Shown: piece after piece, positions 27,820-37,993 of the stretch
How positions within the stretch are numbered: the stretch's first letter is position 1
How the letters are laid out: each line of letters opens with the position of its first letter
NCBI RefSeq assembly: GCF_900107685.1
Contig: NZ_FNRQ01000002.1
Location: 806,001-870,000 of the forward strand
Source of the DNA: Paraburkholderia sartisoli
Lineage (GTDB): Bacteria; Pseudomonadota; Gammaproteobacteria; Burkholderiales; Burkholderiaceae
Direction: 5' to 3'
DNA length: 64,000 nucleotides
Notes under the pieces: generated by a model
Seen by the model: the letters and a program-made list of their open reading frames with translations, nothing else
Told to the model about the DNA's origin: nothing
Databases searched by the model: none
Made by a program: the position numbers and the translations under genes

Positions 27820-29217
27820 ATGAACCCGCTGACCGAACCCCAGATTGCCGTCGACGTCTACCGCAAGCGCCGCGAGCGCGTGCTCGCCACGCTGCGCGCG
27901 AATGGCGGCGGCGTCGCCATCGTACCCACCGCGCCCGAGGCGCTGAGGAACCGTGACGCCGACTATCCGTACCGGCACGACAGCTATTTCTATTACCTGA
28001 CAGGCTTCACGGAGCCCGAGGCGCTGCTCGTGCTGGACGCGAGCGCCGGGCCGGACGCGCCCGCTTCAATCCTCTTCTGCCGCGCGAAAAACGTCGAGCG
28101 CGAAACGTGGGAAGGCTTTCGCTTCGGGCCCGAAGGCGCGCGCGAGGCGTTTGGGTTCGATGCCGCTTTCGCCTTCGACGAAATCGACGCGCAACTGCCG
28201 CGCGTGATCGCGAACAAGCCCGCGCTGCACTACGCGCTCGGCGCTTCGGCTGCGCTCGACGGCCAGGTGCGCGGCTGGCTCGAAGCCGTCCGCGCGCAGG
28301 GCCGCAGCGGCGTGAGCGCGCCCGCGGCGGTTCACGACCTGCTGCCCGTGCTCGACGAAATGCGCCTCTTCAAGGACGCGCACGAACTCGCGATCATGCG
28401 TCGCGCCGGCCGGATTTCGGCCGGGGCGCACCGCCGGGCGATGGCCGCCTGCCGGCCTGGCGTGCGCGAGTACGAACTCGAGGCGGAGCTGCTCTACACG
28501 TTTCGCAAACACGGTGCGCAGGCGCCGGCGTATGGCTCGATCGTCGCGGCCGGCCCGAACGCGTGCGTGCTGCACTACCCCGCCGGCAACGCGATCGCGC
28601 AGGAAAACGACCTGATCCTGATCGATGCCGCGTGCGAACTCGACGGCTATGCGTCCGACATCACGCGCACGTTTCCCGCCAGCGGAAAATTCACGCCGGC
28701 GCAGCGCGAACTGTATGACATCGTACACGCCGCGCAGCAGGCGGCGATCGACGCCACGCGCCCGGGCGCGACGTTCGACGCGCCGCATCAGGCGGCCTTG
28801 CGCGTGCTGTCGCAAGGTCTGCTCGACACGGGCATTCTCGAGCGCGGGCTCTTTGCTGGCGTCGACGAAGTCATCGCGGAGCGCGCCTATGCGCCGTTCT
28901 ACATGCACCGCACGGGTCACTGGCTCGGCATGGACGTACACGATTGCGGCGACTACCGGGAGCGCGGCGCACCGCCGGACGAAACCGGCGCGCTGCCGTG
29001 GCGCACCTTGCAGCCATCGATGACGCTGACGGTCGAACCGGGTCTCTACATCCGCGCGTCGGACAAGGTACCCGAGCGCTACTGGAACATCGGCATCCGC
29101 ATCGAAGACGACGCGGTCGTCACCGAAACGGGCTGCGAGCTGCTGACGCGCGACGTGCCGGTCAAGGCGGACGAGATCGAGGCGCTGATGCAGGCCGCGC
29201 AGGTCGGCGCGGTATAG
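27820..29217 (+). CDS. pepP: Xaa-Pro aminopeptidase (aminopeptidase P)
   Basis: A 465-residue metallopeptidase that removes N-terminal residues followed by proline. The N-terminal AMP_N domain has YRHDSYFYYLTGFTEPEALL. The pita-bread catalytic domain carries the dinuclear metal ligands in LILIDAACELDGYASDITRT, HRTGHWLGMDVHD, LTVEPGLYI and RIEDDAVVT. It heads a unit with the ubiquinone hydroxylase gene 15 bases downstream, matching the pepP-ubiH order of many proteobacteria. Confidence 0.96.
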   Translation: MNPLTEPQIAVDVYRKRRERVLATLRANGGGVAIVPTAPEALRNRDADYPYRHDSYFYYLTGFTEPEALLVLDASAGPDAPASILFCRAKNVERETWEGFRFGPEGAREAFGFDAAFAFDEIDAQLPRVIANKPALHYALGASAALDGQVRGWLEAVRAQGRSGVSAPAAVHDLLPVLDEMRLFKDAHELAIMRRAGRISAGAHRRAMAACRPGVREYELEAELLYTFRKHGAQAPAYGSIVAAGPNACVLHYPAGNAIAQENDLILIDAACELDGYASDITRTFPASGKFTPAQRELYDIVHAAQQAAIDATRPGATFDAPHQAALRVLSQGLLDTGILERGLFAGVDEVIAERAYAPFYMHRTGHWLGMDVHDCGDYRERGAPPDETGALPWRTLQPSMTLTVEPGLYIRASDKVPERYWNIGIRIEDDAVVTETGCELLTRDVPVKADEIEALMQAAQVGAV

Positions 29218-29232
29218 GACAGGAACGCAGGA

Positions 29233-30426
29233 ATGAATGAAGTAGCCCAACCGGCAACGGAATCGCCGTTCGATTTCGACATCGCCATCGTGGGCGCGGG
29301 CCCGGTCGGCCTCGCGCTTGCGGGCTGGCTCTCGCGGCGCAGCGCGACGCGCGCGCTTTCCGTCGCTTTGATCGACGCGCGCGCCCCCGCCGATGCCGTG
29401 TCCGACCCGCGCGCGATCGCGGTGTCGCATGGCAGCCGGATGATCCTCGAGCCGCTGCGCTGGCCCGGCGACGCCACTGCGATCCAGCGGATTCACGTGT
29501 CGCAGCGCGGCCACTTCGGCCGCACGGTCATCGATCACGCCGAGCACGACCTGCCCGCGCTCGGCTATGTGCTGCGCTATGGCTCGATCGTGCATGCGCT
29601 CGATGAAACGGTGCGCGAGACGCCGGTACACTGGTTGCGCTCCACGTCGGCGCTGCCGTCCACGCAGGAGCACGATGGCGTCACGTTGCCGCTGGAAAGC
29701 GCGCACGTGAAACGCACGGTGCGCACGCGGATTCTCGTCAACGCGGAAGGCGGCCTCTATCACGAGCAGAAGAGCGGTAACGGCGCCTCGCGCGACTACG
29801 GGCAGACCGCGCTGGTCGGCACGGTCACGGTGTCGGCGCCGCAGCCGCACGTCGCGTGGGAACGCTTCACCCCGGGCGGCCCGATTGCGCTGCTGCCGAT
29901 GGGCGGCGTGCGCGGCGCGGATTACGCGCTCGTCTGGTGCAGTTCGCCGGATGAAGCCGCCCGCCTCGCGCAACTCGACGACGCCGCATTCCTGCAGGCG
30001 CTCGGCGCGGCGTTTGGCGACCGCATGGGCGCCTTCACGCAGATCAAGGGCCGCGCGTCGTTCCCGCTCGGCCTGAATGCCGTCGACACGCTCGTCAAGG
30101 GCCGCGTCGTCGCGATCGGCAACGCCGCGCAGACATTGCATCCGGTCGCGGGACAAGGGCTGAACCTGGGCTTGCGCGACGCGCACGCGCTCGTCGACGC
30201 GCTCGCGCAGCACGGCGCCACGCCGCTCGCGCTGGCCGCCTTCGCGGCGCGCCGCTCGCTCGACCGCCGCCTGACGATCGGCGCCACCGACACCCTTGCG
30301 CGCCTCTTCACCGTCGACTTCCCGCCGCTCGCCACGCTGCGCGGGCTCGCGCTGACCGCGCTCGAATTCCTGCCGCCGGTCAAGACCGCGCTCGCGCGGC
30401 AAATGATGTTCGGCCAGCGCCGCTGA
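29233..30426 (+). CDS. ubiH: UbiH/UbiF-family FAD-dependent hydroxylase
   Basis: A 397-residue flavoprotein monooxygenase of ubiquinone biosynthesis. The FAD Rossmann motif is DIAIVGAGPVGLALAGWLSR, and the second FAD motif is GNAAQTLHPVAGQGLNLGLR followed by DAHALVDAL. The position after pepP favours UbiH (C6 or C1 hydroxylation) over UbiF or UbiI; sequence alone does not settle the position hydroxylated. DPRAIAVSHGSRMIL corresponds to the usual RAxAL segment. Confidence 0.85.
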   Translation: MNEVAQPATESPFDFDIAIVGAGPVGLALAGWLSRRSATRALSVALIDARAPADAVSDPRAIAVSHGSRMILEPLRWPGDATAIQRIHVSQRGHFGRTVIDHAEHDLPALGYVLRYGSIVHALDETVRETPVHWLRSTSALPSTQEHDGVTLPLESAHVKRTVRTRILVNAEGGLYHEQKSGNGASRDYGQTALVGTVTVSAPQPHVAWERFTPGGPIALLPMGGVRGADYALVWCSSPDEAARLAQLDDAAFLQALGAAFGDRMGAFTQIKGRASFPLGLNAVDTLVKGRVVAIGNAAQTLHPVAGQGLNLGLRDAHALVDALAQHGATPLALAAFAARRSLDRRLTIGATDTLARLFTVDFPPLATLRGLALTALEFLPPVKTALARQMMFGQRR

Positions 30427-30619
30427 GCGCCGGCGCGGCCCGCGCGCCCGGTGGGCTGCCGGCGCGCCGGTCCGTAGCGAAGGCGCTTGCATGGAAGATT
30501 TAATGGCTTACGTCCCTGGCAAGTCGTCTGTCAGGAACCCGTTAACGGTAAAATGGCTGTTTTCCTACGTACCTCGCCATCGCGCGGATCGGCCACGATC
30601 GCGCGAGAACGCTTCCGTC

Positions 30620-31675
30620 ATGCCCATTCTCGGTTCGCACAATCTGCGCAACAACCTGTTCGTCGCCCCGATGGCCGGCGTGACGGACCGGCCGTTCCGC
30701 CAGCTGTGCAAGCGGCTGGGCGCGGGCTATGCCGTCTCGGAGATGGTGGCGTCGAACGCGCAGTTGTGGAAAAGCGAGAAAACCATGCGCCGCGCGAACC
30801 ACGCGGGCGAAGTCGAACCGATCGCCGTGCAGATCGCCGGCGCCGATCCGGAGATGATGGCCGAAGCGGCGCGCTACAACGTCGCGAACGGCGCGCAGAT
30901 CATCGACATCAACATGGGCTGTCCGGCCAAGAAGGTGTGCAACGTCGCCGCGGGCTCCGCGCTGCTGCAGAACGAACCGCTGGTTCAGCAGATCGTCGAG
31001 GCCGTCGTGGGCGCGGTGGGCACCGGCCCCGATGCGGTGCCCGTCACGCTGAAAATCCGCACGGGCTGGAACCGCGACAACCGGAATGCGCTCAACATCG
31101 CGCGGCTCGCCGAAAACGCGGGCATCTCGATGCTGACGGTACACGGCCGCACGCGTGCCGACCTGTATCACGGCGACGCCGAATACGAAACCATCGCCGC
31201 CGTGAAGGGCGCGGTGCGCATTCCAGTGGTCGCGAACGGCGACATCGCCACGCCGCAGAAGGCCCGCGACGTGCTGGCCGCCACGGGCGCCGACGCCATC
31301 ATGATCGGCCGCGCGGCGCAGGGTCGCCCGTGGCTCTTCCGCGAGATCGAACATTTCCTGCAGACGGGCGAACTGCTGCCGCCCCCGCGCATCGACGAGA
31401 TCCAGCAGGTGATGAACGAACACCTGGAAGATCACTACGCGTTCTATGGCGAATTCACCGGCGTGCGCACTGCACGCAAGCATATCGGCTGGTACACTCG
31501 CGGCCTTTCTGGCGCCAACGTGTTCCGGCACCGCATGAATACGCTGGACACCACGCGCGAACAACTGCTCGCCGTCAACGAATTTTTCGACGCCCAAAAG
31601 GCGGTTTCCGACCGCCTCATCTACGTCGAGGACACGGTCGGCGAGCTGGACAATAACGACCGACTGGCAGCATGA
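30620..31675 (+). CDS. dusB: tRNA-dihydrouridine synthase B
   Basis: A 351-residue FMN enzyme that reduces specific uridines in the tRNA D-loop. It begins MPILGSHNLRNNLFVAPMAGV then TDRPFRQL; the catalytic Cys is C101 in NMGCPAKKVCN. The KIRTGWNRDNRN and VHGRTRADLY blocks and HIGWYT near the end are DusB features. The ATG at 30620 is used; 43 extra upstream residues are not conserved. Overlaps fis by 4 bases (ATGA), the conserved dusB-fis operon. A TAAAAT at 30548-30553 may be the -10. Confidence 0.96.
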   Translation: MPILGSHNLRNNLFVAPMAGVTDRPFRQLCKRLGAGYAVSEMVASNAQLWKSEKTMRRANHAGEVEPIAVQIAGADPEMMAEAARYNVANGAQIIDINMGCPAKKVCNVAAGSALLQNEPLVQQIVEAVVGAVGTGPDAVPVTLKIRTGWNRDNRNALNIARLAENAGISMLTVHGRTRADLYHGDAEYETIAAVKGAVRIPVVANGDIATPQKARDVLAATGADAIMIGRAAQGRPWLFREIEHFLQTGELLPPPRIDEIQQVMNEHLEDHYAFYGEFTGVRTARKHIGWYTRGLSGANVFRHRMNTLDTTREQLLAVNEFFDAQKAVSDRLIYVEDTVGELDNNDRLAA

Positions 31676-31905
31676 GCAGACACAACATCGAACGATGCGT
31701 CCGCGACAGCCTGGACATGTACTTCCAGGATCTCGACGGCTCGAACCCGCACGATATTTACGACATGGTCGTGTCGTGCGTAGAAAAACCGATGCTCGAG
31801 GTGGTGCTCGAGCAGGCGGGCGGCAACCAGTCGCTGGCCGCCGAGTATCTCGGCATCAACCGCAATACGCTGCGCAAGAAGCTGCAACAGCACGGTTTGC
31901 TGTAG
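31672..31905 (+). CDS. fis: DNA-binding protein Fis
   Basis: A nucleoid-associated protein of 77 residues; the enteric form is 98. The helical dimer core is followed by the HTH_8 recognition segment GNQSLAAEYLGINRNTLRKK. The N-terminal Hin-activation arm of enteric Fis is largely absent, as is normal in betaproteobacteria. Translation is coupled to dusB. purH begins 54 bases downstream. Confidence 0.95.
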   Translation: MSRHNIERCVRDSLDMYFQDLDGSNPHDIYDMVVSCVEKPMLEVVLEQAGGNQSLAAEYLGINRNTLRKKLQQHGLL

Positions 31906-31959
31906 CGGATCCGTCGTCACTTCACGCGCCCCGTCACGTCTCTCCCCGGCTTTCTCATC

Positions 31960-33525
31960 ATGATCAAGCAAGCGCTCATCTCCGTTTCCGACAAGACCGG
32001 CATCGTCGATTTCGCCCAATCGCTGTCGGACCTCGGCGTCAGGATCCTGTCGACCGGCGGCACCGCGAAACTGCTCGCGGACGCGGGTCTCGCGGTGACC
32101 GAAGTCGCCGATTACACCGGCTTTCCGGAAATGCTCGACGGCCGCGTGAAAACGCTGCACCCGAAGGTTCACGGCGGCATTCTCGCGCGCCGCGACCTGC
32201 CGGAACACATGGCCGCGCTTGAGAAACACGACATCCCGACGATCGACCTGCTCGTCGTGAACCTGTACCCGTTCGTGCAGACCGTGTCGAAGGCCGAGTG
32301 CTCGCTGGAAGACGCAATCGAGAACATCGACATCGGCGGCCCGACGATGCTGCGCTCGGCCGCGAAGAACCATCGCGATGTGACGGTCGTGGTCGATCCG
32401 GCGGATTACGCGGTGGTGCTCGACGAAATGCGCGCAAACGCCAATTCGGTCGGCTACAAGACGAACTTCCGTCTCGCCACCAAGGTGTTCGCGCACACGG
32501 CGCAGTACGACGGCGCGATCACGAACTACCTGACGAGCCTCACCGAAGAACTGCAACACTCGTCGCGCAACACGTATCCGGCGACGTTCAACCTGGCGTT
32601 CGACAAGGTGCAGGATCTGCGTTACGGCGAAAACCCGCACCAGAGCGCGGCGTTCTACCGCGACCTGGTGGTGCCGGCGGGCGCGCTTGCGAACTACAAC
32701 CAGCTGCAGGGCAAGGAACTGTCCTACAACAACATCGCGGACAGCGACGCGGCGTGGGAATGCGTGAAGACGTTCGACGTGCCGGCGTGCGTGATCATCA
32801 AGCACGCGAACCCGTGTGGCGTGGCGATCGGCGCGGACGCGAACGAAGCGTACGCGAAGGCGTTCCAGACCGATCCGACTTCCGCGTTCGGCGGCATCAT
32901 CGCGTTTAACCGCGAAGTCGACGAAGCGGCGGCGCTGGCCGTCGCGAAGCAGTTCGTCGAAGTGCTGATCGCGCCGTCGTTCAGCGCGGCCGCACGCCAG
33001 GTGTTCACGGCGAAGCAGAACGTGCGTCTGCTCGAAATCGCGCCCGGCGACGGTCACAACACATTCGACCTGAAGCGTGTGGGCGGCGGTCTGCTGGTGC
33101 AATCGCTCGATTCGCGCAACGTGCAGCCGCGCGAACTGCGCGTCGCCACGAAACGCCACCCGACGCCGAAGGAAATGGACGACCTGCTCTTCGCATGGCG
33201 CGTCGCGAAATACGTGAAGTCGAACGCGATCGTGTTCTGCGGCAACGGCATGACGCTTGGCGTCGGCGCGGGCCAGATGAGCCGCGTGGATTCGGCGCGC
33301 ATCGCGAGCATCAAGGCGCAGAACGCCGGATTGACGCTGACCGGCTCGGCCGTGGCGTCCGATGCGTTCTTCCCGTTCCGCGACGGCCTCGACGTGGTCG
33401 TCGCCGCGGGCGCGACGTGCGTGATCCAGCCGGGCGGCTCGATGCGCGACGACGAAGTGGTCGCCGCCGCCGACGAACACAACATCGCGATGGTGCTGAC
33501 GGGCGTGCGTCACTTCCGCCATTGA
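31960..33525 (+). CDS. purH: Bifunctional AICAR transformylase / IMP cyclohydrolase
   Basis: A 521-residue enzyme catalysing the last two steps of purine synthesis to IMP. The N-terminal MGS-like cyclohydrolase domain reads [27 protein letters not shown] and [16 protein letters not shown]. The C-terminal transformylase has [13 protein letters not shown], the catalytic Lys-His region [13 protein letters not shown] and the end [12 protein letters not shown]. Probably read through from dusB-fis; a strong terminator follows. Confidence 0.98.
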   Translation: MIKQALISVSDKTGIVDFAQSLSDLGVRILSTGGTAKLLADAGLAVTEVADYTGFPEMLDGRVKTLHPKVHGGILARRDLPEHMAALEKHDIPTIDLLVVNLYPFVQTVSKAECSLEDAIENIDIGGPTMLRSAAKNHRDVTVVVDPADYAVVLDEMRANANSVGYKTNFRLATKVFAHTAQYDGAITNYLTSLTEELQHSSRNTYPATFNLAFDKVQDLRYGENPHQSAAFYRDLVVPAGALANYNQLQGKELSYNNIADSDAAWECVKTFDVPACVIIKHANPCGVAIGADANEAYAKAFQTDPTSAFGGIIAFNREVDEAAALAVAKQFVEVLIAPSFSAAARQVFTAKQNVRLLEIAPGDGHNTFDLKRVGGGLLVQSLDSRNVQPRELRVATKRHPTPKEMDDLLFAWRVAKYVKSNAIVFCGNGMTLGVGAGQMSRVDSARIASIKAQNAGLTLTGSAVASDAFFPFRDGLDVVVAAGATCVIQPGGSMRDDEVVAAADEHNIAMVLTGVRHFRH

Positions 33526-33589
33526 TTCAGGCTGGCTTGCCGGAATCGCCGGATACGGCGAACAGCCCCGGCTTGATGGCTTGACCCGG

Positions 33590-33624
33590 AACGGCCCGAC
33601 AGGTTTTCCTGTCGGGCCGTTTTC
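33590..33624 (+). terminator. Terminator after purH
   Basis: Perfect 14-bp arms AACGGCCCGACAGG (33590-33603) and CCTGTCGGGCCGTT (33608-33621) with a TTTT loop, then TT. Ends the dusB-fis-purH unit. Confidence 0.9.
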
Positions 33625-33760
33625 CTTGGGCCATACACGACGCAGCCTGCGCTTCCACATCTCCGCTCTCGCGGCATTTATTGCCACGCCGCCCACCCCA
33701 CCGCCCGCATTGCCGCCTGTTCGTTGTAGTATCGCAAGCACTTGTTCCACATCGCACCTC

Positions 33761-34303
33761 ATGAGAATTCTCGGCATCGACCCTGGTTTGCGCGTCACCG
33801 GCTTTGGCGTGATCGACCAGACTGGCCATCAACTGACCTACGTCGCGAGCGGCGTCATCAAGACGGCCGATGCCGATCTGCCATCGCGCCTCGGCACGAT
33901 CTTCGACGGTATCTCGACGCTGATCCGTCAGCACGCGCCCGATCAGTCGGCGATCGAAAAGGTGTTCGTCAACGTCAACCCGCAATCCACGCTGCTGCTG
34001 GGCCAGGCGCGCGGCGCCGCGATCTGCGGGCTGGTGGCGGGCGGCGTACCGGTCGCCGAGTACACCGCGCTGCAACTGAAGCAGGCAGTGGTCGGCTACG
34101 GACGCGCCACCAAGGAGCAGATGCAGCAGATGGTCGCGCGCCTGCTAAGCCTTTCCGGCGTGCCAGGCACCGACGCCGCCGATGCGCTCGGCATGGCGAT
34201 CTGCCACGCGCACGGCGGCAGCACGCTGAGCACGCTCGGTGGCCTCGCGCCTTCGCTGGCGAAGAAAGGGTTGCGCGTGCGGCGTGGGCGGCTCGTCGGC
34301 TGA
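33761..34303 (+). CDS. ruvC: Holliday junction resolvase RuvC
   Basis: A 180-residue endonuclease. It has the RNase H-like acidic site, with D7 in [17 protein letters not shown], Glu in QSAIEKVFV and the C-terminal Asp pair in [16 protein letters not shown]. The start is the ATG at 33761; sequence upstream is not RuvC. TAGTAT near 33726 may be its -10. First of ruvC-ruvA-ruvB, which are spaced 120-150 bases apart here. Confidence 0.97.
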   Translation: MRILGIDPGLRVTGFGVIDQTGHQLTYVASGVIKTADADLPSRLGTIFDGISTLIRQHAPDQSAIEKVFVNVNPQSTLLLGQARGAAICGLVAGGVPVAEYTALQLKQAVVGYGRATKEQMQQMVARLLSLSGVPGTDAADALGMAICHAHGGSTLSTLGGLAPSLAKKGLRVRRGRLVG

Positions 34304-34455
34304 AACGAAGCCACCGCGCCGTGCGTTGCGCGGACACAGCAGGCACGCCGCGATCAACCCGCATTCACGCCGCTTCACCCGGGCCCTCACCGTAGCCGCC
34401 CTGCCGCAAGACGCGCTGCGCTACACTCGCGCTTTACTTCACCATCGAACTCACC

Positions 34456-35037
34456 ATGATCGGTCGCATTGCCGGCGTCCTGCTGGAAAAGAATCCGCCG
34501 CATCTGCTCGTCGACTGCAACGGCGTCGGCTACGAAGTCGACGTGCCGATGAGCACGTTCTATAACCTGCCGGCAACCGGCGAGCGCGTGGTTCTTCTCA
34601 CGCAGATGATCGTGCGGGAAGACGCGCAGCTGCTGTACGGCTTCGGCACCGCCCAGGAACGCACGACGTTCCGCGAGCTGCTGAAGATCAGCGGTATCGG
34701 CGCACGGATGGCGCTCGCCGTGCTCTCCGGCATGAGCGTTCATGAACTCGGCCAGGCCGTCACGTTGCAGGACGCCGCGCGCCTCACACGCGTTCCTGGC
34801 ATCGGCAAGAAAACGGCCGAACGCCTGCTGCTGGAACTGAAGGGCAAGCTCGGCGCCGATCTGGGCGCGATGGCGAGCGCGGCCTCCGCATCCGGTCACG
34901 CCGGCGATATCCTGAACGCACTGCTCGCATTGGGTTACTCCGAAAAAGAAGGGTTGGCGGCCATCAAGAACGTACCGGCCGGCACCGGCGTTTCCGACGG
35001 CATCAAGCTCGCGCTGAAAGCATTGTCGAAGGGCTGA
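34456..35037 (+). CDS. ruvA: Holliday junction branch migration protein RuvA
   Basis: A 193-residue junction-binding subunit with an N-terminal OB fold ([20 protein letters not shown]), two helix-hairpin-helix motifs ([18 protein letters not shown] and [20 protein letters not shown]) and a C-terminal domain that contacts RuvB ([15 protein letters not shown]). TACACT about 25 bases upstream is a possible -10, so ruvA may have its own promoter. Confidence 0.97.
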   Translation: MIGRIAGVLLEKNPPHLLVDCNGVGYEVDVPMSTFYNLPATGERVVLLTQMIVREDAQLLYGFGTAQERTTFRELLKISGIGARMALAVLSGMSVHELGQAVTLQDAARLTRVPGIGKKTAERLLLELKGKLGADLGAMASAASASGHAGDILNALLALGYSEKEGLAAIKNVPAGTGVSDGIKLALKALSKG

Positions 35038-35145
35038 CAGCACGCCCAGGGTCCGCTTCAACGCGACGACGGTTAAAGCTTCGCACGCCGCCTCGCGCTT
35101 TGCACCCTGGCCGTTCGGCCAGCTTTCGCGGCGGGCATCGCGCGG

Positions 35146-35151
35146 TACAAT
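35146..35151 (+). promoter_or_regulatory. -10 element placed for a leaderless ruvB transcript
   Basis: TACAAT ends 6 bases before the ruvB ATG, exactly the geometry seen upstream of pepP. No Shine-Dalgarno sequence is present before the ATG. Confidence 0.5.
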
Positions 35152-35157
35152 GTCTGC

Positions 35158-36222
35158 ATGATCGAAACCGACAAACTCGCCGCCGAACGCATCATCGCCG
35201 CCACGCCCACGTCGCCGAACGAAGAAGCGTTCGAACGCGCGTTGCGCCCGCGCCAGCTCGACGAATACGTCGGACAGGAAAAGGTACGCGGCCAGCTCGA
35301 GATCTTTATCGAAGCGGCAAGGCGCCGCTCCGAATCGCTCGACCACGTGCTGCTGTTCGGGCCGCCGGGTCTCGGCAAGACCACGCTCGCGCACATCATC
35401 GCGCGTGAAATGGGGGTCAATCTTCGGCAGACATCCGGGCCCGTGCTCGAGCGCGCGGGCGACCTCGCGGCGCTGCTGACCAATCTCGAAGCAAACGACG
35501 TGCTTTTCATCGACGAAATCCACCGGCTCTCGCCGGTCGTCGAGGAAATCCTGTATCCGGCGCTGGAGGATTACCAGATCGACATCATGATCGGCGAAGG
35601 TCCGGCCGCGCGCAGCGTGAAGCTCGATCTCCAGCCGTTCACGCTGGTCGGCGCCACGACGCGCGCCGGCATGCTGACGAATCCGTTGCGCGACCGTTTC
35701 GGTATCGTCGCGCGGCTGGAGTTCTACAACGCCGAGGAGCTTGCGCGCATCGTCAGCCGGTCGGCATCGTTGCTGGGCGCGCAGATTCATCCGGATGGCG
35801 CGTTTGAAATCGCAAAGCGCGCACGCGGCACGCCGCGGATCGCGAACCGCCTGCTGCGGCGCGTGCGCGATTTCGCGGAAGTGAAAGCGGACGGCAACAT
35901 CACCGCGAAAGTCGCCGACGCGGCGCTCGAGATGCTCGATGTCGATCCGGTCGGCTTCGACCTGATGGACCGCAAGTTGCTCGAAGCGATCCTGCACAAG
36001 TTCGACGGCGGCCCGGTGGGCGTCGACAACCTGGCAGCCGCGATCGGCGAAGAGCGCGATACGATCGAAGACGTGCTCGAACCGTACCTGATCCAGCAGG
36101 GCTTCCTGCAACGCACGCCGCGCGGCCGCGTGGCGACGTTGCTGACGTATCGGCACTTCGGCCTGTCCGCGCCGGAGTCATCGAGCCCGGTGCGCGACCT
36201 TTGGGATTCGGGCGCGCCCTGA
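35158..36222 (+). CDS. ruvB: Holliday junction ATP-dependent helicase RuvB
   Basis: A 354-residue AAA+ motor. Walker A is [15 protein letters not shown], Walker [13 protein letters not shown], sensor 1 [10 protein letters not shown], the Arg finger region [16 protein letters not shown] and sensor 2 [12 protein letters not shown]. The C-terminal winged helix ends LLTYRHFGL. The N-terminal lead [18 protein letters not shown] is the usual proteobacterial extension. Confidence 0.98.
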   Translation: MIETDKLAAERIIAATPTSPNEEAFERALRPRQLDEYVGQEKVRGQLEIFIEAARRRSESLDHVLLFGPPGLGKTTLAHIIAREMGVNLRQTSGPVLERAGDLAALLTNLEANDVLFIDEIHRLSPVVEEILYPALEDYQIDIMIGEGPAARSVKLDLQPFTLVGATTRAGMLTNPLRDRFGIVARLEFYNAEELARIVSRSASLLGAQIHPDGAFEIAKRARGTPRIANRLLRRVRDFAEVKADGNITAKVADAALEMLDVDPVGFDLMDRKLLEAILHKFDGGPVGVDNLAAAIGEERDTIEDVLEPYLIQQGFLQRTPRGRVATLLTYRHFGLSAPESSSPVRDLWDSGAP

Positions 36223-36267
36223 TCCTCGGGGCGCGCGAACGATGTCCCGGGCAGGAGTATTCCGCCG

Positions 36268-37200
36268 ATGTCAGATCAAGCCAGCCAGCCGAACGATCGC
36301 GCGAGTTTCGCCGCGCTGGTGGCAAAACGTGTCCGCACGAGGCTCGCGGCCGGCGTCACCCATCTGACAAGCGGCAGCGGCCCGTCGCTCGACTATTCGT
36401 CGCCGCCCGGCGATCCGGGGCTGTTTGGTCCCGATGCCGTCTGCTGGAAAGTCCACGCCGACTTCACGTCGATGATGGCGGGCGGCGTTAGCGCGTTGTT
36501 GTTGCAGGCGCTGCACCCGCTGGCGCTGGCCGGCGTATGGGATCACTCGTCGTTTCGCACCGACATTCTCGGCCGCCTGCGCCGCACCGCGACGTTTATC
36601 GCCGGCACGACTTACGGCAATCAACGTGATGCGCTCACCCTGATCGAGCGTGTGAAGCGGATCCATCTCGGCGTGACCGGCACGGCGCCAGATGGCCGCC
36701 CGTATCGCGCAAGTGATCCTGCACTGCTGACGTGGGTGCATGTCGCGGAAGTATCGAGCTTCCTCACCGCTCACCTGCACTACGTGAACCCGGCCCTGCC
36801 GGGCGAGGCGCAGGATCAGTACCTTGCCGAGACGGCGCGCATCGCCGAAATGCTCGGCGCCACGGGGGTTCCCCGTTCGCGAGCTGAAATCGACGCGTAC
36901 CTGATCGCGATGCAGCCCGAACTGGAGGCCAGTTCGCGTACGCGTGAAGTCGTGAGAATCCTGATGAACGCGCGGCCGCCAGGCGCGATGATGCGGCCGG
37001 CAGGCGCCCTGATACTCAACGCAGGCGTCGACCTGCTGCCGCCATGGGCGAAGGCGATGCTCGGGTTCGACACGTTCGCCGGCGTGCGACGCGCGCTGGT
37101 GCGACCGGGCGTGAAACTCGTCGCGCCGGTGATGCGCTGGGCACTGGTGAATGGCGTATCGAAGCGCGCACGCCGGCGTGTGGCGACGCCGCGCGGATGA
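36268..37200 (+). CDS. Oxygenase MpaB family protein (DUF2236)
   Basis: A 310-residue protein of the MpaB/rubber-oxygenase catalytic family. The typical block LLLQALHPLALAGVWDHSSF holds a conserved His, followed by RLRRTATFIAGTTYG and the later LTWVHVAEVSSF with a second His; family members bind haem through such His residues. The substrate is unknown. No signal peptide or membrane helix is obvious. It stands alone between ruvB and the convergent gpmB gene. Confidence 0.82.
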   Translation: MSDQASQPNDRASFAALVAKRVRTRLAAGVTHLTSGSGPSLDYSSPPGDPGLFGPDAVCWKVHADFTSMMAGGVSALLLQALHPLALAGVWDHSSFRTDILGRLRRTATFIAGTTYGNQRDALTLIERVKRIHLGVTGTAPDGRPYRASDPALLTWVHVAEVSSFLTAHLHYVNPALPGEAQDQYLAETARIAEMLGATGVPRSRAEIDAYLIAMQPELEASSRTREVVRILMNARPPGAMMRPAGALILNAGVDLLPPWAKAMLGFDTFAGVRRALVRPGVKLVAPVMRWALVNGVSKRARRRVATPRG

Positions 37201-37258
37201 GCCTGATCAGACGTGAGGCTTTACGCGTCGACAGGTGGCGAGCACAACCTGACGCGCG

Positions 37259-37918
37259 CTACAGCACCTTTCGGAAACCGTCGTCATCGCTAGTTCCACC
37301 GAGATGTTCGACATCGGCCCACGATACGACCGCCGCCACCCCGCCGTCGAAGTTCACGACGTTCACGCTCGTGTTGAGCAGCGCATAGTTACGCGGTGCA
37401 TCGAGCGGCAGGCTGTTCGCGAACCGGTACACGCAATCGAGCACGCCGCCGTGCGCCACGCACGCGATCCGGCCATCCGGGTGCGCCGCGACAAGCGGTT
37501 CGATCGCGTGGACGACGCGGTGATAAAACATGCGCATCGATTCGCCTGCCGGCGGCGTGAAGCCAGGATCGCGGGTTTGCCAATGCGCGTATTCGTCCGG
37601 AAAACGCACGGCGATCTCGTCGCTGTCGTGTCCCTGAAACGCGCCAAACGAACGCTCGCGCAAACCGTCGCGCAGCTCGATCCGCATGCCGAGCGCATCG
37701 GCGATGGGTTGCGCGGTTTGTTGCGCACGCATCAGGTCGCTCGAATAGATCGCGTCCAGCCGCGCGCCCTGCTCCGCCTCGCGTGCAAGCCGTTTCGCCA
37801 GCTTGCGGGCCTGTTCGATACCATGCGTTGCCAGTGGAATGTCGGTGTGCCCCTGGATGCGCTTGATGCGGTTCCAGTCGGTCTCGCCGTGGCGGATGAA
37901 GAGAATCTGCGTGGTCAT
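37259..37918 (-). CDS. gpmB: Histidine phosphatase family protein (phosphoglycerate mutase-like)
   Basis: A 219-residue enzyme of the histidine phosphatase superfamily, with the phospho-His motif LFIRHGETDWN at the N-terminus, SSDLMRAQQTAQPIA, the acid region FGAFQGHD and the second His in ACVAHGGVLDCV. Such GpmB-like proteins are often phosphatases rather than true mutases, so the reaction is open. I use the ATG at 37918; a GTG three codons upstream is possible. Last gene of tyrS-dtd-gpmB. Confidence 0.85.
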   Translation of the reverse strand: MTTQILFIRHGETDWNRIKRIQGHTDIPLATHGIEQARKLAKRLAREAEQGARLDAIYSSDLMRAQQTAQPIADALGMRIELRDGLRERSFGAFQGHDSDEIAVRFPDEYAHWQTRDPGFTPPAGESMRMFYHRVVHAIEPLVAAHPDGRIACVAHGGVLDCVYRFANSLPLDAPRNYALLNTSVNVVNFDGGVAAVVSWADVEHLGGTSDDDGFRKVL

Positions 37919-37993
37919 CGGATACACGCCCTGGTCGGATGCAGAAGCGTCATTGTCGCAAAAAACGGCAATGCGAGACGCCGCGCTGGGTCT

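Noticed and set aside
28066..30492. An 808-codon minus-strand frame opposite pepP and ubiH
   Set aside because: Same artefact: low-complexity Arg/Ala/Val content, no start signal, and both plus-strand genes are unmistakable.
31621..33798. A 725-codon minus-strand frame opposite fis and purH
   Set aside because: Antisense shadow; crosses the purH terminator and has no recognisable domain.
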